64,000 nt of DNA, from contig JASGIS010000001.1 in assembly GCA_047601745.1 (NCBI GenBank), forward strand, positions 3,596,001 to 3,660,000. The letters are read 5' to 3'. Below are positions 51,604 through 60,289 of this stretch, piece after piece. The notes under the pieces are model-generated. The model was not told where the DNA came from. It was given only the letters and a program-made list of their open reading frames with translations, and ran no database searches. Position 1 is the stretch's first letter; the number at the start of each line of letters is the position of its first letter. The translations under genes and the position numbers were made by a program. The DNA comes from JAKPAM01 sp047601745. Its GTDB lineage: Bacteria > Pseudomonadota > Gammaproteobacteria > Burkholderiales > Burkholderiaceae_E.

Positions 51604-53100
51604 TCAAGCCGCCGGCATCCTCCGCCCCATCCCCAAAGCCAACAGCAAGCTCAACACCGGCGCCCCCGCCGCGACCAGGAACACCTGCGCGAACGCCTCG
51701 CGCAGCACCGCCGGATCCGTCGACGGAGACGCCAGCACCGTCTGCATCGTCGCGCCGGCCGGCGCGCTCTCGCGCATCGCCGCCATCAGCATCGACGTCA
51801 GGATCGCGATGCCGATCGCCCCGCCCAGCGTACGGAAGAACGCCGTCGCGCCGGTGGCGATGCCGACCTGCTCGCGGCGCACGGCCAGTTGCGAGGCGAC
51901 CAGCGCGGCCGGCATCGGCAGGCCCAGGCCGACGCCCATCACCAGCATCTCGAACGCCAGCAGCGCGTGCATCGTGAACGGCGTGTACGCGATCGCCGCC
52001 ATCGCCACCGCCGACAGCAGCGATCCGACCATCAGCAAGCGGTCGAAGCCGATCTGGCGGATCATCAGCCGCCCGCTCAGGAACGCGCCGCAGGGGATCG
52101 CGATCGTCAGCGGCAGCAGCTTCAGCGCCACCCGGTCGGCGGTCGCGTGCTCGGTCGCCTGCAGCGCCAGCGGCAGCAGCACCGAGCTGCCGATCAGCAG
52201 GAAGAAGTTCAGCGCCAGGATCGCGCAGCACAGCAGCACCGTGCGGTTGGCCATGATCGCCGGCGGCAGGATCGGCTCCTCGACCTGGGTCTCGACCCAT
52301 CCGCACAACACGAGCAAGACCAGCGCGGCCGCCAGCAGCGCCAGCGTCGACGGCGCGAGCCACGCGATCCCCTGGCCGATGCGCGTCAGCGCGATCAGCA
52401 GCGTCGCCAGCCCGCCCGACAGCAGCAGCGCCCCCGCGTAGTCGATGCTGCGCCGCTGGCGATGGACGGGCAGCCGGGCCAGCGCACGGTTCGACAGCAG
52501 CAGCGCGCCCAGCGCGATCGGCAGGTTGATCCAGAACACCGCGCGCCACGACAGGTAATGCGTCAGGTAGCCGCCGAGCATCGGCCCGACGACCGCGGCG
52601 GTCGCGAACACGCCCGAGAAGTAACCCTGGTAGCGGCCGCGCTCGCGGCCGGGCGCGACGTCGGCGACGATCGTCTGCGACAGCGCCATCAAGCCGCCGC
52701 CGCCCAGGCCCTGGACGACGCGAAACAGCACGAGCTGCGGCATCGACTGCGCGAGCGCGCACAGGATCGAACCGCCCAGCGTCATCGCGATCGAGATGTT
52801 CAGCAGCCGGCGCCGGCCGTACAGATCCGACAGCTTGCCGTACAACGGCGTGGCCACCGTCGACGCGACCAGATAGCCGGAAACGACCCAGGCCATCAGG
52901 CTGATGCCGCCCAGTTCGTTGGCGATCGTCAGCAGCGAGACCGAGACGATCGTCTGGTCGATCGCGCTGAGGAAGATCGCCAGCAACAGGCCGATGACGA
53001 TCCGGCGGACCTCGGGCGGCGCGAAGGGCGGGGGCGAGGATTCGGCCGGCGACGGGGAGTTTCCCCCGCCGCCGTCGTCGCCGGGGGCGTCGTGCTTCAG
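51604..53100 (-). CDS. DHA2-type MFS drug exporter
   Basis: A 14-helix-type drug:proton antiporter (EmrB/QacA family) of about 498 residues. Motifs are AIFLSAIDQTIVSVSLLTI in helix 1, GKLSDLYGRRRLLNISI (motif A), LFRVVQGLGGGGLMALSQTI (split) and GYFSGVFATAAVVGPMLGGYL (motif C, split). The frame upstream of helix 1 has no ATG, GTG or TTG before TTG 52986, which lies inside helix 1. A CTG at 53100 with GGAG seven bases upstream gives a normal N terminus (MKHDAPGDDGGGG and onward), so CTG is proposed. It lies 28 bases after gcdH. The substrate is unknown. Confidence 0.82.
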   Translation of the reverse strand: MKHDAPGDDGGGGNSPSPAESSPPPFAPPEVRRIVIGLLLAIFLSAIDQTIVSVSLLTIANELGGISLMAWVVSGYLVASTVATPLYGKLSDLYGRRRLLNISIAMTLGGSILCALAQSMPQLVLFRVVQGLGGGGLMALSQTIVADVAPGRERGRYQGYFSGVFATAAVVGPMLGGYLTHYLSWRAVFWINLPIALGALLLSNRALARLPVHRQRRSIDYAGALLLSGGLATLLIALTRIGQGIAWLAPSTLALLAAALVLLVLCGWVETQVEEPILPPAIMANRTVLLCCAILALNFFLLIGSSVLLPLALQATEHATADRVALKLLPLTIAIPCGAFLSGRLMIRQIGFDRLLMVGSLLSAVAMAAIAYTPFTMHALLAFEMLVMGVGLGLPMPAALVASQLAVRREQVGIATGATAFFRTLGGAIGIAILTSMLMAAMRESAPAGATMQTVLASPSTDPAVLREAFAQVFLVAAGAPVLSLLLALGMGRRMPAA

Positions 53101-53128
53101 TGTCGGGCTCCGGTCGCCGGCGAGGCCG

Positions 53129-54328
53129 TCACTGGAACGCCTGGATGCCGGTCTGCGCGCGGCCCAGGATCAGCGCATGGATGTCGTGCGTGCCCTCGTA
53201 GGTGTTGACGACCTCGAGGTTGACCAGGTGGCGGGCGACGCCGAACTCGTCGGAGATGCCGTTGCCGCCCATCATGTCGCGCGCCAGCCGCGCGATGTCC
53301 AGCGCCTTGCCGCAGGAGTTGCGCTTCAGGATCGACGTGATCTCGACGGCGTCCGTGCCTTCTTCCTTCATCCGGCCCAGCCGCAGGCAGCCTTGCAGGC
53401 CGAGCGTGATCTCGGTCTGCATGTCGGCCAGCTTCTTCTGGATCAATTGATTGGCCGCCAGCGGGCGGCCGAACTGCTTGCGGTCGAGCACGTACTGGCG
53501 CGAGCGGTGCCAGCAGTCCTCGGCCGCGCCCAGCGCGCCCCAGGCGATGCCGAAGCGCGCCGAGTTCAGGCAGGTGAACGGGCCCTTCAGGCCTTCGACA
53601 CCCGGCATCATCGCATCGGCCGGCACCGGCACCTGGTCCATGACGATCTCGCCGGTGATCGACGAGCGCAGGCCGACCTTGCCGACGATCTTCGGCGCGC
53701 TCAGGCCCTTCATGCCTTTCTCGAGGATGAAGCCCTTGATCCGGCCGTCGAAGTCGCCGCCGACGCACTTGGCCCAGACGACGAACACGTCGGCGATCGG
53801 CGAGTTCGAGATCCACATCTTGTTGCCGCTCAGCTCGAAGCCCGAACCGGTCCAGCGCGCGCGCGTTTCCATCGATCCCGGGTCCGAGCCGTGGTTCGGC
53901 TCGGTCAGGCCGAAGCAGCCGATCCACTCGCCGGTGGCCAGCTTCGGCAGGTATTTCTGTTTCTGCTCCTCGGTGCCGAACGTGTGGATCGGCACCATGA
54001 CCAGCGAACTCTGCACGCTCATCATCGAACGGTAGCCCGAGTCGACGCGCTCGACCTCGCGCGCGATCAGTCCGTAGCTGACGTAGTTCAGGCCGGGGCC
54101 GCCGTACTGTTCGGGAATCGTCGGTCCGAGCAGGCCCAGTTCGCCCATCTCGCGGAAGATCGCCGGGTCGGTCGTCTCGTTGCGGAATGCCAGCGTGACG
54201 CGCGGCAGCAGTTTTTCCTGGCAGTACGCGTGGGCCGCGTCCCGGACCATGCGTTCTTCTTCGGTCAACTGCTGGTCCAGCAGCAGCGGATCGTCCCACT
54301 TGAAGGCGGCCTTCGGTTTGCTCGTCAT
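53129..54328 (-). CDS. gcdH: glutaryl-CoA dehydrogenase
   Basis: An acyl-CoA dehydrogenase family enzyme of 399 residues that converts glutaryl-CoA to crotonyl-CoA in lysine/tryptophan breakdown. Family features include FKWDDPLLLDQQLTEEERM, the flavin-binding CFGLTEPNHGSDPGSM, KMWISNSPIADVFVVWAK, QLIQKKLADMQTEI and the catalytic-base region NTYEGTHDIHALILGRAQTG. The N terminus fits the glutaryl-CoA group better than others. GAGGAG lies seven bases before ATG 54328. A GTG of the short frame after its stop and the CTG of the exporter follow closely, so the two genes may be cotranscribed. Confidence 0.92.
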   Translation of the reverse strand: MTSKPKAAFKWDDPLLLDQQLTEEERMVRDAAHAYCQEKLLPRVTLAFRNETTDPAIFREMGELGLLGPTIPEQYGGPGLNYVSYGLIAREVERVDSGYRSMMSVQSSLVMVPIHTFGTEEQKQKYLPKLATGEWIGCFGLTEPNHGSDPGSMETRARWTGSGFELSGNKMWISNSPIADVFVVWAKCVGGDFDGRIKGFILEKGMKGLSAPKIVGKVGLRSSITGEIVMDQVPVPADAMMPGVEGLKGPFTCLNSARFGIAWGALGAAEDCWHRSRQYVLDRKQFGRPLAANQLIQKKLADMQTEITLGLQGCLRLGRMKEEGTDAVEITSILKRNSCGKALDIARLARDMMGGNGISDEFGVARHLVNLEVVNTYEGTHDIHALILGRAQTGIQAFQ

Positions 54329-54524
54329 CGTGTCTCTCCTCAAGGCTGGTGATTCTACAAGGTGCGGCGGCCGATCCGTCAGGGATGCGGTCCGGCCCGC
54401 GTCGAATGGCAAGGCGCTCGCGCGCACCGCGGCGAACGGAACGCCGGCCCGTCGGCACCGCGGCGGCGGCTTCCGAAATCGGGCACGATGGCGCGGCGAT
54501 GACAAGCATGGGGACGAGGTGGCC

Positions 54525-55094
54525 ATGGAACGGCAAACGATGACGGAACGACGAGACGACGGACGGGAGACGATCATCCTGGGAGGCGGCTGCTTCTGGT
54601 GCCTGGAACCGGTGTTCCGCGACCTGCGCGGCGTGACGGCCGTCGAGTGCGGTTATGCGGGCGGGCACGTCGAGCATCCGGACTACGAGGCGGTTTGCCG
54701 CGGCGATACCGGGCACGCGGAGGTCGTCAAGGTCGAGTTCGATCCGGCGGTGATCGGGCTGCGCGACCTGTTGGAGGTGTTCTTCTCGATCCATGACCCG
54801 ACGACGCCGAACCGCCAGGGCAACGACGTGGGCTCGCAATACCGCTCGGTGATCTTCACCACCGACGAGCGTCAGGCCGGGATCGCCCGGGACGTCGTCG
54901 ATACGCTGCGGCAGCAGCAGGTGTTCGGCGCGCCGATCGTCACCGAACTGCTGCCGGCGCCGACGTACTACCCGGCCGAGGGCTATCACCAACGCTACTA
55001 CGAGCACCACCCGAGCCAGGGTTATTGCGCGGTCATCATCGCGCCGAAGCTCGACAAGTTCCGCAGCCGGTACGGCGACCGGCTCAAGGCCTGA
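54525..55094 (+). CDS. msrA: peptide-methionine (S)-S-oxide reductase
   Basis: MsrA repairs methionine S-sulfoxide in proteins. The 189-residue protein has the active site GGGCFWCLEPVF with catalytic Cys23, GYAGGHVEHPDYEAVCRG, and GHAEVVKVEFDP, plus NRQGNDVGSQYRS and YYPAEGYHQRYYEHH. No C-terminal resolving Cys is evident apart from the single Cys in GYCAVII. ATG 54525 has GAGGTGGCC just before; ATG 54540 is an alternative. Confidence 0.95.
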   Translation: MERQTMTERRDDGRETIILGGGCFWCLEPVFRDLRGVTAVECGYAGGHVEHPDYEAVCRGDTGHAEVVKVEFDPAVIGLRDLLEVFFSIHDPTTPNRQGNDVGSQYRSVIFTTDERQAGIARDVVDTLRQQQVFGAPIVTELLPAPTYYPAEGYHQRYYEHHPSQGYCAVIIAPKLDKFRSRYGDRLKA

Positions 55095-55118
55095 ACACGG
55101 GCCGGGTCGTTCGCCGGA

Positions 55119-55793
55119 TCAAGGCGCCAGGCGCTCGCGCCGCCACGGTCCGGCAGGCCCTTCGCCTTCGCCCGGCAGCAGCCGGGTATAGCGCAGCCGA
55201 TCGTGCAGGCGCGACGGGCGGCCCTGCCAGAACTCGATCGCGTCGGGGACGACCCGGTAGCCGCCCCAGTGCGCGGGGCGGGGCGGGTCGTCGCCGAGCT
55301 GCCGGCGCAGTTCGGCTTCGCGCGCTTCGAGCCACTCGCGCGACGGAATCGCCTGGCTCTGCGGCGAGGCCCAGGCGCCGAGGCGGCTGCCCAGCGGCCG
55401 CTTGCGGTAGTACTCGTCCGACTCCTGCGCCGACACGCGCCCGATCCGGCCTTCGATCCGCACCTGCCGCTCCAGTTCGTCCCACAGGAATACCAGTGCG
55501 GCGAAGCCGTGCGCCTGCGCCTCCCGGCCCTTGCGGCTGTCGTAGTTCGTGAAGAAGCAGAAGCCTTGCGGGTCCAGTCCCTTGAGCAGGACGATGCGGG
55601 CCGACGGACGCCCGTCGGCGCCGACGGTGGCCAGCGTCATCGCGTTGGGCTCGGGAAGCTGCGCCTGGCGCGCGGCGTCGAACCAGCGCTCGAAAAGCCG
55701 CATCGGATCGTCGCCGGCGTCCGCTTCATCGAGCGCGGCGAACCGGTAATCGCGCCGCAGGTCGGCGATCGTGGGATCGAGGGAATCGGTCAT
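55119..55793 (-). CDS. pdxH: pyridoxamine 5'-phosphate oxidase
   Basis: PdxH oxidises pyridoxine/pyridoxamine phosphate to pyridoxal phosphate with FMN. The 224-residue protein has NAMTLATVGADGRPSARIVLLKG in two runs, GFCFFTNYDSRKG, RKRPLGSRLGAWASPQSQ and PAHWGGYRVVPDAIEFWQG, with the C-terminal RLRYTRLLP and WRRERLAP that bind cofactor phosphate. It converges on msrA with a 24-base gap and is divergent from lemA. Confidence 0.97.
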   Translation of the reverse strand: MTDSLDPTIADLRRDYRFAALDEADAGDDPMRLFERWFDAARQAQLPEPNAMTLATVGADGRPSARIVLLKGLDPQGFCFFTNYDSRKGREAQAHGFAALVFLWDELERQVRIEGRIGRVSAQESDEYYRKRPLGSRLGAWASPQSQAIPSREWLEAREAELRRQLGDDPPRPAHWGGYRVVPDAIEFWQGRPSRLHDRLRYTRLLPGEGEGPAGPWRRERLAP

Positions 55794-56020
55794 ATCGGGG
55801 CTCGCGTCGGTCGTGCAGCCCGCATTGTCGGGCAGGTCGCGCGATGTGTGTTGCGCGGCCGCAAACGGCGACCAAGGGCGACTACGGGCAAGTGCGCGCG
55901 TGTCGTCGCCGAGCCGACATCGAGCGTTAACGTACAGACGGCCAGGCTTAGGCCGGTGGTATGCTCCTGGTGCATTTTCGTTGACCGTTTCCCCCTCGTT
56001 CGCTCGGAAGGAAAACCACC

Positions 56021-56677
56021 ATGCATCGACGTCGGATCCCGGCGACCGGCAATCGGGCCGCTCTCCTCGGACGCGGCGCCCGACTCATTGTCGCGCTGGC
56101 GTTCGTCGGCACGCTCAGCGCGTGCGGCTACAACGACATCCAGGTCAAGGACGAAGCCGTCAAGTCGGCCTGGTCGCAGGTCCTGAACCAGTACCAGCGA
56201 CGCGCTGACCTGATTCCGAATCTGGTCAACACCGTCAAGGGTTATGCCGACCACGAGCAGCAGGTGCTGACCGCGGTCACCGAAGCCCGCTCGCGCGTCG
56301 GGCAGGTCAAGGTCGACCCGACCGATCCGGCCTCGCTCAAGCAGTTCGACGAGGCGCAGCGCGACATGAGCAGCGCGCTGTCGCGCCTGCTGGTCGTCAC
56401 CGAGAATTACCCGCAACTGAAGGCCGACGCCAATTTCCGCGAATTGCAGGCGCAGCTCGAGGGCACCGAGAACCGCATCTCGGTCGAGCGCAAGCGCTAC
56501 ATCGATTCGGTCCAGGACTACAACGTGTACGTGCGGCAGTTCCCGGTCAACCTGACCGCGATGGCGTTCGGGTACAAGGAAAAGCCCCAGTTCTCGGTCG
56601 AGAACGAGCGCGAGATCTCGCGCCCGCCCTCGGTCAGCTTCGACAAGCCGGCGGCCGCGCCGGCGGCCAAGCCCTGA
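56021..56677 (+). CDS. lemA: LemA family lipoprotein
   Basis: A 218-residue LemA-family protein with a signal ending in the lipobox LSAC, so it is probably anchored as a lipoprotein. LemA proteins form long helical bundles: here AWSQVLNQYQRRADLIPNLVNTVKGYADHE (in parts), ALSRLLVVTENYPQLKAD, and TENRISVERKRYIDSVQDYN. The C terminus is Pro/Ala-rich. Exact function is not known, but it is usually next to TPM-domain genes, as here. AAGGAAAA lies upstream of ATG 56021. Confidence 0.93.
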   Translation: MHRRRIPATGNRAALLGRGARLIVALAFVGTLSACGYNDIQVKDEAVKSAWSQVLNQYQRRADLIPNLVNTVKGYADHEQQVLTAVTEARSRVGQVKVDPTDPASLKQFDEAQRDMSSALSRLLVVTENYPQLKADANFRELQAQLEGTENRISVERKRYIDSVQDYNVYVRQFPVNLTAMAFGYKEKPQFSVENEREISRPPSVSFDKPAAAPAAKP

Positions 56678-56708
56678 ATCGGGACGGCCCGGCGAGCGGA
56701 GGCGAAGG

Positions 56709-57650
56709 ATGAGGACGCGACGGTTCGGAGGGTGGCGGGGCCTGCCGGGCCTGTTGCTGGCCGGGCTGCTCTTCCTGTCGTGCGCGGTCTACGCGCAGCA
56801 GTTGCGTCCGGTGCCGCCGCTGACCGGCCGCGTCGTCGATCAGACCCGCACGCTCGATGCCGGCCAGACCGCGCGGATCGACGCGCAACTGGCCGCGATC
56901 GAACAGCGCAAGGGCGCGCAGGTCGCCGTGCTGATCGTGCCGTCGACGGCGCCCGAAGCGATCGAGCAGTATTCGATCCGCGTGGCCGAGGCGTGGAAGA
57001 TCGGCCGCGGCAAGGTCGACGGCAAGGCGGTCGACGACGGCGTGATCCTGCTGATCGCCAAGGACGACCGGCGGATGCGGATCGAGGTCGGCTACGGCCT
57101 CGAAGGCGCGATTCCCGACGCGCTGGCCAGCCGGATCCTGGCCGAGACGCTGGCGCCGCGCTTCAGGCAGGGTGATTTCGCCGGCGGCATCGAGGCGGCC
57201 GTCGCCGACATCGGCCGGCTGATCGACGGCGAGAGCCTGCCGCCGGCCTGGCAGCCGGGCGCCGGCGGGCGGCACGCCGCAGCGGCGGACGAGTCGCCGG
57301 GCTGGCTCGGGCTGGCGTTGTTCGTGCTGGTCGGCGGGCTGATCGCGACGGCGATCTTCGGGCGGGTGCTCGGATCGCTGGTCGGCGGCATCGGCGCCGG
57401 CGTGCTGGCCGGCGGCAGCGGCATCCCGCTGCTGTTCGCGGGCGGCATCGGCGTCGCGGTCTTCCTGTTCCTGCTCGTATTCGCGGCGACCGGCCGGGGC
57501 ATCGACGCGCTCGGGCGCGGCGGCGGCTCCGGGCCGGTCATCATGCTGCCGCCCGGCGGCTTCGGCGGTGGGGGCCGACGGGGCGGGGGCGGCGGTTTCT
57601 CGGGACGCGGCGGCGGCTTCGGCGGCGGCGGCGCTTCCGGCGGGTGGTGA
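56709..57650 (+). CDS. TPM-domain membrane protein (YgcG-like)
   Basis: A 313-residue exported protein: signal peptide to about residue 30, a TPM (TLP18.3/Psb32/MOLO-1) domain at about 35-180 with GRVVDQTRTLDAGQTARIDAQL in parts, QVAVLIVPSTAPEAIEQYS, DDGVILLIAKDDRRMRIEVGYGLEGAIPD in parts, then two or three helices, and a C-terminal GGGGRRGGGGGFSGRGGGF low-complexity tail. TPM proteins act in envelope or photosystem maintenance; role here unknown. It is 31 bases after lemA and overlaps the next TPM gene. Confidence 0.9.
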   Translation: MRTRRFGGWRGLPGLLLAGLLFLSCAVYAQQLRPVPPLTGRVVDQTRTLDAGQTARIDAQLAAIEQRKGAQVAVLIVPSTAPEAIEQYSIRVAEAWKIGRGKVDGKAVDDGVILLIAKDDRRMRIEVGYGLEGAIPDALASRILAETLAPRFRQGDFAGGIEAAVADIGRLIDGESLPPAWQPGAGGRHAAAADESPGWLGLALFVLVGGLIATAIFGRVLGSLVGGIGAGVLAGGSGIPLLFAGGIGVAVFLFLLVFAATGRGIDALGRGGGSGPVIMLPPGGFGGGGRRGGGGGFSGRGGGFGGGGASGGW

Positions 57651-58135
57651 CGGCGATGGCACCGGTTCCCAAACGCCTGTACACGCGGATGGCCTGGCAC
57701 ATGATGTGGCCGGTCGCGCGCCCCCGGGCCGCGCTGGCCGCCGACGTGCGCGCGTCGATCGAGGCGCGGATCGCCGCCGGCGCCGAACGCCATACCGGCC
57801 AGTTGCGCGTCGTCTTCGAATCGGCGCTGGCCACCGAGCATCTGCGCGCGCGGCAGACGGCGCGGCAGCGGGCGTTGAAGGTGTTCTCCGATCTCGGGGT
57901 CTGGGATACCGAGGACAACAACGGCGTGCTGCTGTACGTGCTGCTGGCCGACCACGCGGTCGAGATCGTCGCCGACCGGGCCGCGGCCCGGCGGATCCCG
58001 GCCGAGGTCTGGGAAAGACTGTGCAGCGAACTGGCCGCCGAATTCGCGCGCGGGGCCTACCTGGACGGGACGCTGCGCGCGATCGATCAGATCAACGCGC
58101 TGCTGGCCGAGGCGTTTCCGTCGCGGCCGGCCTGA
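57647..58135 (+). CDS. small TPM-domain protein
   Basis: A 162-residue protein with a second TPM domain and no clear signal peptide. Markers are RASIEARIAAGAERHTGQLRVVFESAL in parts, KVFSDLGVWDTEDNNGVLLYVLLADHAVEIVADR in parts, and AINALLAEAF near the end. It starts at GTG 57647 overlapping the preceding stop (GTGA), with ATG 57656 as alternative. The lemA-TPM-TPM order is a common conserved trio. The acidic DTEDNNG turn may bind Ca2+; inference. Confidence 0.88.
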   Translation: MTAMAPVPKRLYTRMAWHMMWPVARPRAALAADVRASIEARIAAGAERHTGQLRVVFESALATEHLRARQTARQRALKVFSDLGVWDTEDNNGVLLYVLLADHAVEIVADRAAARRIPAEVWERLCSELAAEFARGAYLDGTLRAIDQINALLAEAFPSRPA

Positions 58136-58160
58136 CGGACGTCCGTCCGAAGGGCCGCGC

Positions 58161-59504
58161 GTGCAGTCGATCGGCGGCGACCCGTTCGACGTCCGCGACG
58201 ATCCGCGAGGACGACCGCCGCGACGGCGACGATCGATCGCGGCGGCGAGGGTCGCGTGCCTGCTGGCGCTGGCACTGCTCGTGCACGTCGCGGTGTTCGT
58301 GATGGTCCGCCATTCGGCGCCGGACTGGTCGGTCTCGACCGCGACGGCGCCGGCGCTGCAGGTCGAGTTGCTGCGTCCGCCCGAGGCCCGACCCGAGTTG
58401 ACCGCCGCGCCGCCCGAAGCCGCGCCGTCCGACGACGCGATCGCATCGAGTCCGCCGTCTCGCCGGGCGCCGCCCGCTGCTGCCTCGCAGCCGCCGCGTC
58501 CTCGTCCGCATCGCGCCGCCAGGCCGCCGCCGGCCGTGCGCTCGGCCGCCCGCGCCGTTCCGCCGGCTTCTCCGGCTTCCCCGGCGACCGTCCCGGCAGG
58601 CGAGGCCGGTGCGGTCGGCGCCAACGCCGATGACGGCGCCCGGGCGACGGTTCCGGCGACGGACGATGCGATCGCTGGCGCGTCTCCCGACGCCGCGACC
58701 GCAACGCCGGCCGATCCGTCGGCACAGGCGCCACCGGCCGACGCGTCGTCACGGCCGTCGCCGCCAGCCGCCGCCGCGCCGCCGGCTGCCGTTGCGCCGG
58801 CTACCGCCGCGCCGCCGGCGCCCCGCTATGGCCGCGCGCTGCTCGAACCGGCGCGCTCGGGCCGGCTGCGCTACGACCTGTACTACGACGACTACACGCA
58901 GGGCACGTCGCTGGCGCAGGTGACGCTGTCGTTCGAGGTCGACGGCGATGGTACGTACCGGATGTGGACCGAAGGCCACGCGGTGGGTCTGACCGCGTGG
59001 TTCTACTCGGGTTCGCTGACGCAGGACAGCCGGGGCAGGGTGACGCAGGACGGCCTGTCGCCGCTCGCCTACGACGAGAAGCGCGGGTCGCGGCCGGCGC
59101 GGCACGTCGGCGTCGACGAGGCGCGGGGCGTCGTCGTGCTGCCCGACCAGCGGACGGTGCCGGTGGAGCCGGGCATGCAGGACCGCTTGTCGACGCTGAT
59201 GCAGTTGAGCCTGTTCGCGCGCACGCAGCCCGAGCGCTTCGAGCCGGGCAAGGCGGTGTCGATTCCCGAAATGAGCTTCGGCGGCGTCGAGCCGGTCGCC
59301 TATCGCAGCCTCGGCTACGTGACGCTGCCGACGCCGCTGGGGCCGTTGAACGCGATCCATCTGCGGCGCGAGCGGCCGGGCAAGCCCGACGAGCCGGCGA
59401 TCGAGATCTGGCTCGGGTACGATCAGGCCATGTTGCCGATCCGCCTGCGCGTGGCCGACCGCGGCGGGCGCGTGCTCGATCAATTGCTCAAGGAGTTGCC
59501 GTGA
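58161..59504 (+). CDS. DUF3108 protein with TonB-like architecture
   Basis: A 447-residue protein. A cytoplasmic basic segment (PPRRRRSIAAARVA) is followed by one helix, CLLALALLVHVAVFVMV (about 34-50), a 170-residue Pro/Ala-rich periplasmic stretch, and a DUF3108 domain from about 225 to the end, starting GRLRYDLYYDDYTQGTSLAQVTL in two parts and including LSPLAYDEKRGSRPARHVG. The helix/Pro-rich linker/C-domain build is like TonB, but the C domain is not TonB. DUF3108 function is unknown. It starts at GTG 58161; stop overlaps the following MBL gene by four bases. Confidence 0.85.
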   Translation: MQSIGGDPFDVRDDPRGRPPRRRRSIAAARVACLLALALLVHVAVFVMVRHSAPDWSVSTATAPALQVELLRPPEARPELTAAPPEAAPSDDAIASSPPSRRAPPAAASQPPRPRPHRAARPPPAVRSAARAVPPASPASPATVPAGEAGAVGANADDGARATVPATDDAIAGASPDAATATPADPSAQAPPADASSRPSPPAAAAPPAAVAPATAAPPAPRYGRALLEPARSGRLRYDLYYDDYTQGTSLAQVTLSFEVDGDGTYRMWTEGHAVGLTAWFYSGSLTQDSRGRVTQDGLSPLAYDEKRGSRPARHVGVDEARGVVVLPDQRTVPVEPGMQDRLSTLMQLSLFARTQPERFEPGKAVSIPEMSFGGVEPVAYRSLGYVTLPTPLGPLNAIHLRRERPGKPDEPAIEIWLGYDQAMLPIRLRVADRGGRVLDQLLKELP

Positions 59505-60148
59505 TCCGCCTGACCATCGTTCCCGTGACGCCGTTCCAGCAGAACTGCTCGATCCTCGTCTGCGAGCGCAGCGGCAAGGCGGCGGTGTTCGATCCGGGCG
59601 GCGACCTGGACCGCATCGACGAGGCGCTGGCCAAGACCGGCGCGACGATCGACAAGGTCTTCGTCACGCACGGCCACGTCGATCACTGCGGCCAGACCGC
59701 CGCGTTCGCGCGGCGGCACCAGGTGCCGATCGAAGGGCCGCACGAAGAGGACAAGTTCTGGATCGACCAGTTGCCGGAGCAGGGCCAGCGCTACGGCTTC
59801 GGCCAGCTCGAGGCGTTCACGCCCGCTCGATGGCTGGTCGACGGCGATACGGTGAGTTTCGGCGAGCAGCGGCTGAGCGTGCGCCACTGCCCGGGCCATA
59901 CGCCCGGCCACGTCGTGTTCATCCACGAGGGCGTGCGGCTGGCGATCGTCGGCGACGTGCTGTTCAAGGGATCGGTCGGGCGCACCGACTTTCCGCGCGG
60001 CGACCACGCCGAGCTGGTCGCGTCGATCACCGGGCGGCTATGGCCGGTCGGCGACGACGTTGCCTTCGTGCCCGGGCATGGACCGATGTCGACGTTCGGC
60101 GACGAGCGCCGCCACAATCCGTTCGTCGGCGACGAAGCGCTGCGCTGA
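59501..60148 (+). CDS. MBL-fold metallo-hydrolase (YcbL/glyoxalase II-like)
   Basis: A 215-residue beta-lactamase-fold hydrolase with all usual metal ligands: THGHVDHCG, the His in RHCPGHTPGHVVF, Asp of VGDVLFKGSVGRTDFP and the final PGHGPMSTFGDERRHNPFV. This matches the YcbL type of glyoxalase II-like thioesterases; the thioester substrate is not determined. GTG 59501 has AAGGAG five bases upstream and overlaps the DUF3108 stop (GTGA). Confidence 0.92.
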   Translation: MIRLTIVPVTPFQQNCSILVCERSGKAAVFDPGGDLDRIDEALAKTGATIDKVFVTHGHVDHCGQTAAFARRHQVPIEGPHEEDKFWIDQLPEQGQRYGFGQLEAFTPARWLVDGDTVSFGEQRLSVRHCPGHTPGHVVFIHEGVRLAIVGDVLFKGSVGRTDFPRGDHAELVASITGRLWPVGDDVAFVPGHGPMSTFGDERRHNPFVGDEALR

Positions 60149-60154
60149 AGCGGC

Positions 60155-60175
60155 GGCCGGCACGCGCCGCCGGCC
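60155..60175. terminator. G+C-rich hairpin between convergent genes
   Basis: GGCCGGC, a seven-base loop, and GCCGGCC pair perfectly, seven bases after the MBL stop. There is no T-tract, so it is only a candidate terminator. Confidence 0.35.
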
Positions 60176-60184
60176 CTCATGCCT

Positions 60185-60235
60185 CGCCGGTGATGCAACG
60201 CCGGTGATGCAGCGCCGGTGATGCAGCGCCGGTGG
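60185..60235. repeat. 14-bp tandem repeat
   Basis: Three 14-bp units of CGCCGGTGATGCAR plus a partial copy occupy the MBL-glnS gap, next to the hairpin. Non-coding. Confidence 0.82.
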
Positions 60236-60289
60236 CGCGGGCCGCCGACGGACCCGCGCGGCCGTCGGCGACGATCCGCGGCCGCCGGA

